This document shows, one piece after another, positions 6,199 to 12,305 of a stretch of 12,305 nt of DNA; the stretch's first letter is position 1; every line of letters starts with the position of its first letter. The notes under the pieces are model-generated. The model was not told where the DNA came from, made no database searches, and was given only the letters and a program-made list of their open reading frames with translations. Made by a program: the position numbers and the translations under genes. The stretch comes from Bacillota bacterium. GTDB lineage: Bacteria; Bacillota_A; Clostridia; Tissierellales; Peptoniphilaceae. The DNA is taken from NCBI GenBank assembly GCA_023418535.1, contig JAEZZN010000137.1:1-12305 (forward strand), written 5' to 3'.

Positions 6199-7338
6199 AT
6201 GAAAAAGAGATTTTTATTAATCGCATTTGCGATTATTTTTTCAATTACAGCATGTACAAGCAAAAGAGATGTAACAAGCGATGATGACAAGAATAAAGAT
6301 GAAATAAGAAAACAAATAGATGAGATTATTAGTCAACATCAAAATGAAAATAATGATGAAAATCCAAATGATGAAATAGATTATTCTAAAACAAAATTAA
6401 AAACAATATATTTAGCAGGTGGATGTTTCTGGGGCGTGGAAGCATATATGGAAAAAGTTTATGGAATCGCAGATGTTGTAAGTGGTTATGCAAATGGAAA
6501 TACTGAAAATTCAACTTATAAAGATGTTCTGTACAAAAATACAGGACATGCTGAGACTGTAAAAGTTGACTATGATCCAGAAAGAATTTCAATGGAGAAA
6601 ATACTAGATTATTATCTTTTAGTTGTGGATCCTACGAGTTTAAATAAACAAGGAAACGACAGAGGTACGCAATATAGATCTGGCGTTTATTTTACAGATG
6701 AAAATGAAAGAAAAATAATCGAAGAAAGACTGAAAAAAGAGCAAGAAAAATACAAAGATAAAATAGTTGTGGAAGTCCAAAAACTAGATAATTTCTATGA
6801 AGCCGAAGAATATCATCAAGACTATTTAAAGAAAAATCCAAATGGATATTGTCATATCGATATTTCAAAAGCGAATGAAGTGATTATTGACCATTCAAAA
6901 TATCCAAAACCTTCAGATGAAGAATTAAAAAAGAAATTAACAGAAGCTCAATATAAGGTTACACAAGAAAATGATACAGAACATGCATTTTCAAATGAAT
7001 ACTGGGATAATAAAGAGAAGGGGATATATGTGGATGTTGCAACAGGAGAACCGCTATTTAGTTCAACGGATAAATATGATTCTGGTTGTGGTTGGCCATC
7101 ATTTACAAAACCAATTTCTAAAGAAGTAGTCACTTATCATAAAGATTTTAGTTTTAATATGGAGAGAACAGAAGTTAGAAGTAGATCTGGTGATTCACAT
7201 TTAGGACATGTATTTAATGATGGGCCAGAGGAATCTGGCGGATTAAGATTTTGTATAAATAGCGCATCTATCAGATTCATTCCTTTAAATGATATGGAAA
7301 AAGAAGGGTATGGATATTTGACACATATTATAAAATAA
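6199..7338 (+). CDS. msrAB: Lipoprotein methionine sulfoxide reductase MsrA-MsrB fusion
   Basis: A 379-residue, membrane-anchored enzyme that reduces both S- and R-methionine sulfoxide in extracytoplasmic proteins. Residues 1-19 form a lipoprotein signal peptide with lipobox ITAC (Cys19). Residues 20-65 are an acidic Asn/Glu/Asp-rich tether. MsrA spans about 68-235, with catalytic Cys76 in [11 protein letters not shown] and a second Cys218 in NPNGYCHI that probably resolves the sulfenic acid. MsrB spans about 240-375, with Cys297 in DSGCGWPSF and catalytic Cys352 in [11 protein letters not shown]. The zinc-binding CxxC pairs seen in some MsrB proteins are absent. The ribosome binding site is weak (GAAAG region), so translation may be coupled to ccdA just upstream. 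Comparable CcdA and MsrAB pairs in streptococci use a TlpA-like thioredoxin lipoprotein as go-between. None is encoded next to this pair. Confidence 0.95.
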   Translation: MKKRFLLIAFAIIFSITACTSKRDVTSDDDKNKDEIRKQIDEIISQHQNENNDENPNDEIDYSKTKLKTIYLAGGCFWGVEAYMEKVYGIADVVSGYANGNTENSTYKDVLYKNTGHAETVKVDYDPERISMEKILDYYLLVVDPTSLNKQGNDRGTQYRSGVYFTDENERKIIEERLKKEQEKYKDKIVVEVQKLDNFYEAEEYHQDYLKKNPNGYCHIDISKANEVIIDHSKYPKPSDEELKKKLTEAQYKVTQENDTEHAFSNEYWDNKEKGIYVDVATGEPLFSSTDKYDSGCGWPSFTKPISKEVVTYHKDFSFNMERTEVRSRSGDSHLGHVFNDGPEESGGLRFCINSASIRFIPLNDMEKEGYGYLTHIIK

Positions 7339-7353
7339 GGAATTTAAAACAAG

Positions 7354-7382
7354 AGCATCTATAAAATATAGATGCTTTTTTT
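7354..7382 (+). terminator. Terminator of the ccdA-msrAB operon
   Basis: AGCATCTATA (7354-7363) pairs perfectly with TATAGATGCT (7367-7376) around an AAA loop, followed by a run of seven T ending at 7382. It lies 16 bases after the msrAB stop. Confidence 0.92.
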
Positions 7383-7440
7383 ATTGGAAAACTATTATTC
7401 AGTTTAGACTAATTTTACTAAGGGTATCAATAGACCGAAG

Positions 7441-7468
7441 TGTTATATTATTTAAAATAAGATGGAGG
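7441..7468 (+). promoter_or_regulatory. Candidate promoter and ribosome binding site of the aldehyde dehydrogenase gene
   Basis: An extended -10 element TGTTATATT (7441-7449) lies 23 bases before the ATG, with no clear -35 box. GGAGG (7464-7468) is 4 bases before the start codon. Placement after a strong terminator supports an independent promoter. Confidence 0.45.
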
Positions 7469-7472
7469 TATC

Positions 7473-8882
7473 ATGAATTTTGAAAAGCTATATATAAATG
7501 GTGAATATGTGGACTCGACTTCTGGTCAATTTATAGAAGTGGAAAATCCAGCTACAAATGAAATTATTGGAAGAGTTCCTAGAGGGAATGCTGAAGATAT
7601 TGAAAAAGCAGCTTTATCAGCAAAGGAAGCTTTTAAGACTTTTAGCTTAACTAGTTTAGAAGAAAGAATAGAAATAATGAAAAAATTCGCAGATTATCTA
7701 AGAGAAAATCTTGATGAAATCGCTGAATTAGTTACTAAAGAATTAGGTTCTCCAATTGAATTTTCTAGAAAAACACATGTAGAGTCACAAATAGATCGTA
7801 TCGAAAAATATATTGAAATAGTTAAAGATTATGAATTTTCAAGAAGAGATGGTGGTGCCCTTATTGTTAAAGAACCTGCTGGTGTAATAGGATGTTTAAC
7901 TCCTTGGAACTATCCTCTTGGACAAATTATTCAAAAAGTTGTATTTGCCATATTAGCTGGTAATACAATTGTATTGAAACCGAGTCAACAAACACCTCTA
8001 GTTGCATATTATGTAGTAGAAGGGTTTGAAAAGGCTGGACTGCCAAAAGGTGTATTAAATCTAGTTACAGGAGCTGGTAGAGAAGTAGGTAATGCTATAG
8101 CTTTAAATAAAAACATTGATGTACTTTCCTTCACTGGATCTACAAAAGGTGGAAGTGAAGTTGCAAAACTTGCACAAGAAACTGTAAAAAGAACTACTCT
8201 AGAATTAGGTGGTAAATCTCCAGCAATATTCTTAGATAAGGAGAATCTAGAGCTTGGAGTAAAGAAAATGTTAGATATAGTGATTAGAAATACAGGTCAA
8301 ACCTGTGCAGCTTGGACACGTGCTATTGTTTTAGAATCTATAAGAGAAGATTTTGAAAAAGAAGTTAAAAGACAATTCCCTGATTTCATAGTTGGAGATC
8401 CAAACGATGTAAACAGTATATCTGGTCCATTATCATCTAAGAAACAATATGATAAAGTTACAAAATATATTGAAGAGGGAAGGAAGATAGCGGATGTTTT
8501 AATAGAAGGCGACTATGAATTTCCGGAAAATGGATACTATGTAAATCCAATAGTATTCAACGACGTGAAAAATGATTCAATTATAGCAAGAGATGAAATA
8601 TTTGGTCCAGTACTTTCTGTAATCTATGTGAAAGACAAAAAAGAAGCTATAGAAGTAGCTAATGATACAGATTATGGCCTATCTGGTGCTGTATTTGGAA
8701 ATCAAGAAGAAGCTTTTGAAGTTGCTAAATTGATACGTACAGGAACTATCACTGTAAATGATGGACCTGGCGCAACCGGAACACCTTTTGGTGGCTACAA
8801 AATGAGTGGCTATGGTAGAGAAGGCGGAATTGAAGGTTTAGAAGAGTATTTAGAAACTAAGACTATTAATATTATAGAATAA
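7473..8882 (+). CDS. NAD(P)-dependent aldehyde dehydrogenase
   Basis: A 469-residue cytoplasmic enzyme of the aldehyde dehydrogenase superfamily, oxidising an aldehyde to the acid. Visible landmarks in order are PWNYP with Asn145 (oxyanion hole), LKPS with Lys169 (cofactor binding), FTGSTKGG at 220-227 (nucleotide-binding loop), ELGGKSP with Glu244 (general base), NTGQTCAAW with the catalytic Cys278, and EIFGPV with Glu375. Length is normal and no key residue is missing. GGAGG sits 4 bases before the ATG. The gene stands alone between two terminators, so its neighbours say nothing about the substrate. Phosphorylating or CoA-acylating activity is unlikely given the classical Glu and Cys pair. 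The substrate cannot be read from the sequence. Confidence 0.95.
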   Translation: MNFEKLYINGEYVDSTSGQFIEVENPATNEIIGRVPRGNAEDIEKAALSAKEAFKTFSLTSLEERIEIMKKFADYLRENLDEIAELVTKELGSPIEFSRKTHVESQIDRIEKYIEIVKDYEFSRRDGGALIVKEPAGVIGCLTPWNYPLGQIIQKVVFAILAGNTIVLKPSQQTPLVAYYVVEGFEKAGLPKGVLNLVTGAGREVGNAIALNKNIDVLSFTGSTKGGSEVAKLAQETVKRTTLELGGKSPAIFLDKENLELGVKKMLDIVIRNTGQTCAAWTRAIVLESIREDFEKEVKRQFPDFIVGDPNDVNSISGPLSSKKQYDKVTKYIEEGRKIADVLIEGDYEFPENGYYVNPIVFNDVKNDSIIARDEIFGPVLSVIYVKDKKEAIEVANDTDYGLSGAVFGNQEEAFEVAKLIRTGTITVNDGPGATGTPFGGYKMSGYGREGGIEGLEEYLETKTINIIE

Positions 8883-8884
8883 TA

Positions 8885-8920
8885 TAAAAAAGCTAGGATA
8901 TATTGTATCCTAGCCTTTTA
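8885..8920. terminator. Bidirectional terminator between convergent genes
   Basis: GCTAGGATA (8892-8900) pairs with TATCCTAGC (8906-8914) around a 5-base loop. T-rich sequence follows on the plus side (CCTTTTA), and the A-run before the stem gives a T-run on the minus side. It serves the aldehyde dehydrogenase gene (+) and the VOC-like gene (-). Confidence 0.85.
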
Positions 8921-8946
8921 ATTTTAAATGTGAGTATAATTAAAAT

Positions 8947-9324
8947 TTAATATTTTATTAAAATATTTATATTTTGATTATCTTTCACTATAAATCCATC
9001 ATTTATTTCTTTTATGAAAACATTATTATCTTTTAGATGAGTCTTTATCCTATCAAGCTCGTTCTCATCTTCTACTATTATTTCAAAATAATTCAAACCT
9101 AAATCGCCATCTTCTCTAAGTTTCATATTTGCTGAATCCCAAATGTTTATAGCTATATAATGGTGATAAAGTCCGCTTGCCATAAATATTGCTTGTCTTG
9201 GAAATTCAAATTTATTATAAAATCTCGATATATTTATATAGAAATCCACTAAAAGATCTAATATTGTTTGTTGAAGAGGTTCTATTATTGTATTTAATGT
9301 TGGTGAACTTGTTATTGAATTCAT
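8947..9324 (-). CDS. Short VOC/glyoxalase-superfamily protein, probably N-terminally truncated
   Basis: A 125-residue protein. FPRQAIFMASGLYHHYIAINIWDS (from about residue 42) resembles the 'ALFLSAGGYHHHIGLNTW' strand pair of CatE-type extradiol dioxygenase or glyoxalase proteins. It is followed by GLNYFEIIV, a helix DELDRIKTHL and a closing VKDNQNINILI strand like 'DPSGN.I.L'. Such proteins are usually 250-290 residues with paired beta-alpha-beta modules. Here only the last module is present, and its own first strand is poorly conserved. A TAA lies directly before the ATG in frame, so the ORF cannot extend upstream, and no good ribosome binding site is seen. The His pair YHHY is kept, but the full metal site is not evident. 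It lies 43 bases after the 93-residue gene and could be the last gene of that operon or a decaying remnant. Confidence 0.55.
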   Translation of the reverse strand: MNSITSSPTLNTIIEPLQQTILDLLVDFYINISRFYNKFEFPRQAIFMASGLYHHYIAINIWDSANMKLREDGDLGLNYFEIIVEDENELDRIKTHLKDNNVFIKEINDGFIVKDNQNINILIKY

Positions 9325-9367
9325 TTAATCTACTGAACTATATATTTAATTATATATTACTTATTAT

Positions 9368-9649
9368 CTATCCATACTGATGACCTAAATAAGAGAATCT
9401 TATGATATTTTTATTTTCCTTGATATTACTTCTCTCAAAGAAGAAGTAATGTTCTTTATTATCTTTAGAGTTTTTTTTGTTTAACATGAAGTAATTTCTA
9501 TTAGATGAACTTAAGCAATAGAGAATATCATCAACTAAAAAAGTAAGAGGTATGTTTATATCTGCAAATTTATAAAAGTCTTTTTCAAAATTCTTATAAT
9601 TTTTCGAGAAATAATCAAATTGGATACTATTTTGTTGTAATTCATTCAT
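9368..9649 (-). CDS. Unrecognised small aromatic-rich protein
   Basis: I do not recognise this 93-residue protein. It is strikingly rich in Phe and Tyr (11 and 8, one fifth of all residues) and Asn (13). It has a single Cys45, no signal peptide and no long hydrophobic segment. The pattern suggests a small alpha/beta fold: an aromatic helix at about 10-28, a strand PLTFLVDDILYCL (34-46), then strands around NYFML, HYFFFERS and IIRFSYLG. GGAGG at 9657-9661 (minus-strand sense) lies 7 bases before the ATG, and the ATG overlaps the upstream stop as ATGA, so translation is well supported. It is the third gene after a Y-family polymerase and a YolD-like protein, which makes a role with the polymerase possible. 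That is inference from position only. Confidence 0.75.
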   Translation of the reverse strand: MNELQQNSIQFDYFSKNYKNFEKDFYKFADINIPLTFLVDDILYCLSSSNRNYFMLNKKNSKDNKEHYFFFERSNIKENKNIIRFSYLGHQYG

Positions 9650-9996
9650 GACTTATCCTCCAAAAGATTTAATCTAATAATATCTTTATAATGAATGTTT
9701 TTAACTGTGTTATCTGTTCTAAAGTAAACAGTTAGATTTTCTATATCTACTATTTGCCCAATAAAAGGCTTATGGCTATCTCTTACATATAAAACAATAT
9801 CGAGCCTATTAAGATAAACTTGTCCTAATAGCATAAGAATTTCTTCTTCATTCATTTGCTTTGAAAAATCTATTTCATTTCCCATTTGTAATAGAGCACT
9901 AGTATGTTCAGAAATAAAAAAGCCCATCCATTTTGCCATGCCTCTATCTACATAATATCTTACCGATTCATAGGGTAAATAATCTCTTATAATCAT
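9646..9996 (-). CDS. YolD-like protein
   Basis: A 116-residue protein resembling YolD, a family commonly encoded beside UvrX/UmuC-type polymerases in Bacillota. YolD proteins are suspected accessory or UmuD-like partners, but their biochemical role is unsettled. The signature is VDRGMAKWMGFF (residues 16-27), matching the usual 'RGxxKWxPF' start. A helical stretch QMNEEEILMLLGQVYL follows, then a C-terminal beta region DIVLYVRDSHKPFIGQIVDI and IHYKDIIRL, like the 'G.I..id' and 'i.f.dI' strands of the family. The start overlaps the polymerase stop and the stop overlaps the next start, both as ATGA, so all three genes are translationally coupled. The WMGFF variation on KWxPF is a small departure from the family pattern. 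Confidence 0.75.
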   Translation of the reverse strand: MIIRDYLPYESVRYYVDRGMAKWMGFFISEHTSALLQMGNEIDFSKQMNEEEILMLLGQVYLNRLDIVLYVRDSHKPFIGQIVDIENLTVYFRTDNTVKNIHYKDIIRLNLLEDKS

Positions 9997-11405
9997 ATAA
10001 TACCGTCCAATCCACCAGCATGACCTCCGATTAATTTGCTTCTTTCAATTACTCTAGATCCTTTAATTAAAGATGTTCCAGAAAGGATGGAAGTATAACC
10101 AAATTTATCTCTTATTTCATCTATTGCTTTATCTAAATTATCTTGTTTTTGTAATTTATCAACATCATCAAAAAGAGTATATGTTATAAAATTGTCTTCA
10201 TGTAATTTTCCATAATTAACACCAATATTTCTAACGGAACCACCTTTATATTTTTCTCTGAAAAGATTGATTACCTCATTCGATAAAGTCTTAGTAGAAT
10301 ATGTTGGATTAATAGTTTTTTGAGCTTTAATAGACTTTTTATTTTCTTTATAAGAGAAACCAATATAGATTGAAATCTGACTTGTTTTTTTATTTTTTCT
10401 TCTAATTCTTGTGGCTACTTGTTCTGCCATCTCTTTTAAAACTATCTCAATTTCATTTTGATTATTATAGTCTCTTGGTAATACTTGAGAATTACCACAT
10501 CCTTTTGATTTTGCTTTGTAGGGAATAGTTACTTTTGATTCATCAACACCATTAGCATGAAACCATAATTGAAGTCCTATTACTCCAAATTCTCTTTTTA
10601 AAATATCAGGATTAGAAGTAGCTAAATCTTTTACTGTATGTATTCCAAGTTTATTTAATCTTTTAGCGGTTCTATTTCCAATCCCCCAAAAGTCTGTGAG
10701 ATTTTTTATATTCCAAACTTTAGTTTCAACATCTTCATAAGACCAATTAGCTCTCATTGTTTTTGTTGTTTTAGCTTCATTATCAAGAGCTAATTTAGCA
10801 AGTAATGGATTAGAATTGCTCATACCAACTGTAGAAAATATTCCGGTTTCTTTCCATATTTCATTTTGAATTTTTGCTGAAACATAATCTAATTTATCTT
10901 TTCTACTAATATTTTTGTTAGGAACAAAATAATTTAAGGAACTACTTAAATCAATAAATGATTCATCAATAGAATAGGGATGTATTTCATTCTCTGCAGT
11001 ATAATTTTTAAAAATTTTTTGAATTTTTAAGTTTTCTTCAATATATAAACTCATTCTTGGTGGGACAATCAAAGTTTTTTTTGCCCACTTTTCTATATAT
11101 TCTATATATTCTTTAGTAATATCTATGTTTTGTCTTATTGCATTTTCATAAGAAAACTTTCTTGTCTCTATATCAAAAGGAAGATCTCTAGCTCTACCAA
11201 TATTTTCTTTTCCGAAAACTTTTTTAAATGTAGGACTGCTGGCTAAAGTAAGACCAGAAGAATTATCTGAATTACTCATTACACAAAGAGATGTAGTAAG
11301 AGGATTTAGATTTCTTTTTACGCATTCAACACTGGCATAAAAACTTTTCATATCTATAAAAGCAATATCAGACTTGGGCTCTAAAGAATAATCAATTAAC
11401 CCCAT
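9993..11405 (-). CDS. Y-family (UvrX/UmuC-like) translesion DNA polymerase
   Basis: A 470-residue error-prone polymerase predicted to copy past damaged DNA. The catalytic carboxylates are present: Asp18 in AFIDMKSFYASVE, and Asp147 and Glu148 in YSIDESFIDLS. Tyr23 falls at the steric-gate position. STVGMSNSNPLLAKLALD (191-208) and the helix-hairpin-helix DFWGIGNRTAKRLNKLGI (238-255) follow, then the little-finger domain with GCGNSQVLPRDY (302-313). TYTLF (408-412) stands where many relatives have a QLxLF-type beta-clamp motif, so clamp binding may be weaker. The C-terminal LIGGHAGG is typical of the UvrX group, often carried by phages and integrative elements. AAGAGGAGGT (11411-11420) gives a very strong ribosome binding site 5 bases before the ATG. 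It heads an operon with the YolD-like and 93-residue genes. Uncertain points are the element of origin and whether expression is damage-inducible. Confidence 0.92.
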   Translation of the reverse strand: MGLIDYSLEPKSDIAFIDMKSFYASVECVKRNLNPLTTSLCVMSNSDNSSGLTLASSPTFKKVFGKENIGRARDLPFDIETRKFSYENAIRQNIDITKEYIEYIEKWAKKTLIVPPRMSLYIEENLKIQKIFKNYTAENEIHPYSIDESFIDLSSSLNYFVPNKNISRKDKLDYVSAKIQNEIWKETGIFSTVGMSNSNPLLAKLALDNEAKTTKTMRANWSYEDVETKVWNIKNLTDFWGIGNRTAKRLNKLGIHTVKDLATSNPDILKREFGVIGLQLWFHANGVDESKVTIPYKAKSKGCGNSQVLPRDYNNQNEIEIVLKEMAEQVATRIRRKNKKTSQISIYIGFSYKENKKSIKAQKTINPTYSTKTLSNEVINLFREKYKGGSVRNIGVNYGKLHEDNFITYTLFDDVDKLQKQDNLDKAIDEIRDKFGYTSILSGTSLIKGSRVIERSKLIGGHAGGLDGII

Positions 11406-11410
11406 ACTAT

Positions 11411-11492
11411 ACCTCCTCTTAATTACGTAATATTACATATTTAAATGTGGTTAAAATTATTTATATTATATCTTGCTATTTTCAAAGTTAAA
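11411..11492 (-). promoter_or_regulatory. Promoter and possible operator of the polymerase operon
   Basis: On the minus strand a TATAAT -10 box (11465-11470) has a weak TTTAAC -35 (11487-11492) at 16 bases. Between promoter and ribosome binding site lie two overlapping perfect palindromes, ATTACGTAAT (11422-11431) and GTAATATTAC (11427-11436). These also make a 10-base direct repeat of ATTACRTA. No consensus Gram-positive LexA box (CGAAC-N4-GTTCG) is visible. The palindromes are a candidate repressor site; the regulator is unknown. Confidence 0.5.
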
Positions 11493-11600
11493 AAGTACTT
11501 AAATCTAAATATAGTTGATAGAAAGATTTTGATAATAATTTTATTATTAAAATAAATTTTAAAATTGAAAAATCGTTTCAAAAAAATAATAGTTTATTTT

Positions 11601-12173
11601 TTAATTAGATTTGTCTAAAAAAAACTCATGGTTTCCTTTATCAGTTCCATCAATTTTTGTAAAAAATTTATTGTTATGAGGTAAATTTAGTCGATTAATT
11701 GGAAAATCCATTCTATACATTTCATTTAATTTAAATATCATTAGATTAATATTTACATTGAATATGCTAGCTAGAGATTCATAATTTTCTCCAAGTAAAA
11801 TATGCTCCATAAGTTCATCTTCATCTATTAGAAGATGAGCTGCAAAGATATTTGCTTCAAGCTCGGTGGTGTTAGTTATATTGAAAAGTTCATATTCGAT
11901 TATTTCTCTATTTTGAGCTAGATTACTATGATACAAATCATGTCCAAGTTCATGAGCAAATACCATATTTAATATTCTTTCATCAACATAGGGATTGTAA
12001 AATACAAATTTATTTCTAAGAATGACTTTATACATTCCTAACAGCTTTGTTTTCTCCTTAAATGGTATAAGTACTACATTTCTTTCTTGCAAAATAATTT
12101 GAGGGTCTCTAGTACCATGTAATTTTATTAGATTTTGAACGTCATCATATATAGTAGAATTTTGCTGAGTCAT
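11601..12173 (-). CDS. ImmA/IrrE-family zinc metallopeptidase
   Basis: A 190-residue protein with the HELGH zinc motif (74-78) in MVFAHELGHDLYH and the downstream TELEANIFAAHLLI (103-116), whose Glu supplies the third zinc ligand in this family. Relatives include ImmA, which cleaves the ImmR repressor of ICEBs1 after DNA damage, and Deinococcus IrrE/PprI, which cleaves the repressor DdrO. The expected role is therefore cutting an XRE-type repressor to switch on damage-response or mobile-element genes. No XRE repressor gene is in the window; it may lie beyond the right edge. AAGGAGGG (12178-12185) is 4 bases before the ATG. The polymerase operon starts about 195 bases downstream on the same strand with its own promoter. 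A regulatory link between the two is plausible but inferred. Catalytic residues appear complete. Confidence 0.9.
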   Translation of the reverse strand: MTQQNSTIYDDVQNLIKLHGTRDPQIILQERNVVLIPFKEKTKLLGMYKVILRNKFVFYNPYVDERILNMVFAHELGHDLYHSNLAQNREIIEYELFNITNTTELEANIFAAHLLIDEDELMEHILLGENYESLASIFNVNINLMIFKLNEMYRMDFPINRLNLPHNNKFFTKIDGTDKGNHEFFLDKSN

Positions 12174-12197
12174 GAAACCCTCCTTATATAATGTATT

Positions 12198-12218
12198 TAG
12201 GTTGTTAAAGGTAACCTA
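12198..12218. promoter_or_regulatory. Imperfect dyad upstream of the ImmA-like gene
   Basis: TAGGTT (12198-12203) and AACCTA (12213-12218) form 6-bp inverted arms around 9 bases, in the leader of the peptidase gene. This is the size of a typical helix-turn-helix repressor site. I could not place a convincing -10/-35 pair for the gene, so this is tentative. Confidence 0.3.
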
Positions 12219-12305
12219 TAATCCTTTATCGACTAAGTATTATTCAGTTTTACTGTATAATATTGTTATTAGATAGAGTGTACTCGTTCCCTCCTTGAGA
12301 TTTAA

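Noticed and set aside
7393..7405. TATTATTCAGTTT repeated at 12238-12250
   Set aside because: A 13-base match between two AT-rich intergenic stretches is expected by chance in 12 kb of this composition.
9189..9380. 63-codon plus-strand ORF over the VOC-like gene
   Set aside because: It is low-complexity Leu/Ile/Tyr sequence with no ribosome binding site, opposite a gene with recognisable family motifs.
11500..11600. Terminator after the ImmA-like gene
   Set aside because: Only AT-only self-complementary stretches are present, with no stable GC-containing stem, so termination cannot be claimed. Read-through into the polymerase operon is possible.

Overview
The window is AT-rich throughout, uses strong AGGAGG-type ribosome binding sites and Bacillota-type -10/-35 promoters, and encodes Gram-positive style secreted proteins and lipoproteins. 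This points to a low-GC Bacillota host, possibly an anaerobic coccus of the Tissierellia/Peptoniphilaceae kind. That assignment is inference from composition and gene content only.

Layout. Bases 1-473 are the 3' end of a secreted-protein gene ending in bacterial SH3 repeats, closed by a hairpin terminator. A small cluster follows: a Phd/YefM antitoxin (599-862), its RelE/ParE-type toxin broken by a one-base frameshift (855-1156), and a lipoprotein gene also broken by a one-base frameshift (1190-1833). Convergent to these, on the minus strand, is a 951-residue secreted NagZ-type family 3 beta-N-acetylglucosaminidase with four SH3 repeats (2037-4892). Its last 471 bases are an ungapped inverted copy, about 84% identical by hand count, of the gene tail at the left edge.

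Bases 5251-7338 (+) form an apparent operon: a 63-codon relic of an ADP-ribosylglycohydrolase that has lost its middle, then a CcdA-type membrane thiol transporter, then a lipoprotein fusion of methionine sulfoxide reductases MsrA and MsrB. CcdA probably carries reducing power across the membrane for MsrAB to repair oxidised proteins outside the cell. An NAD(P)-dependent aldehyde dehydrogenase (7473-8882) stands alone between terminators.

Bases 8947-12173 are all on the minus strand. An ImmA/IrrE-type zinc peptidase (11601-12173) lies upstream of a tightly packed set: a UvrX-like Y-family DNA polymerase, a YolD-like protein and an unrecognised aromatic-rich 93-residue protein, each junction an ATGA overlap. 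A short VOC/glyoxalase-like gene comes last. This is the most interesting region, because it looks like a damage-response or mobile-element translesion module with one unknown member.

I see no rRNA, tRNA, CRISPR array or recognisable insertion sequence.
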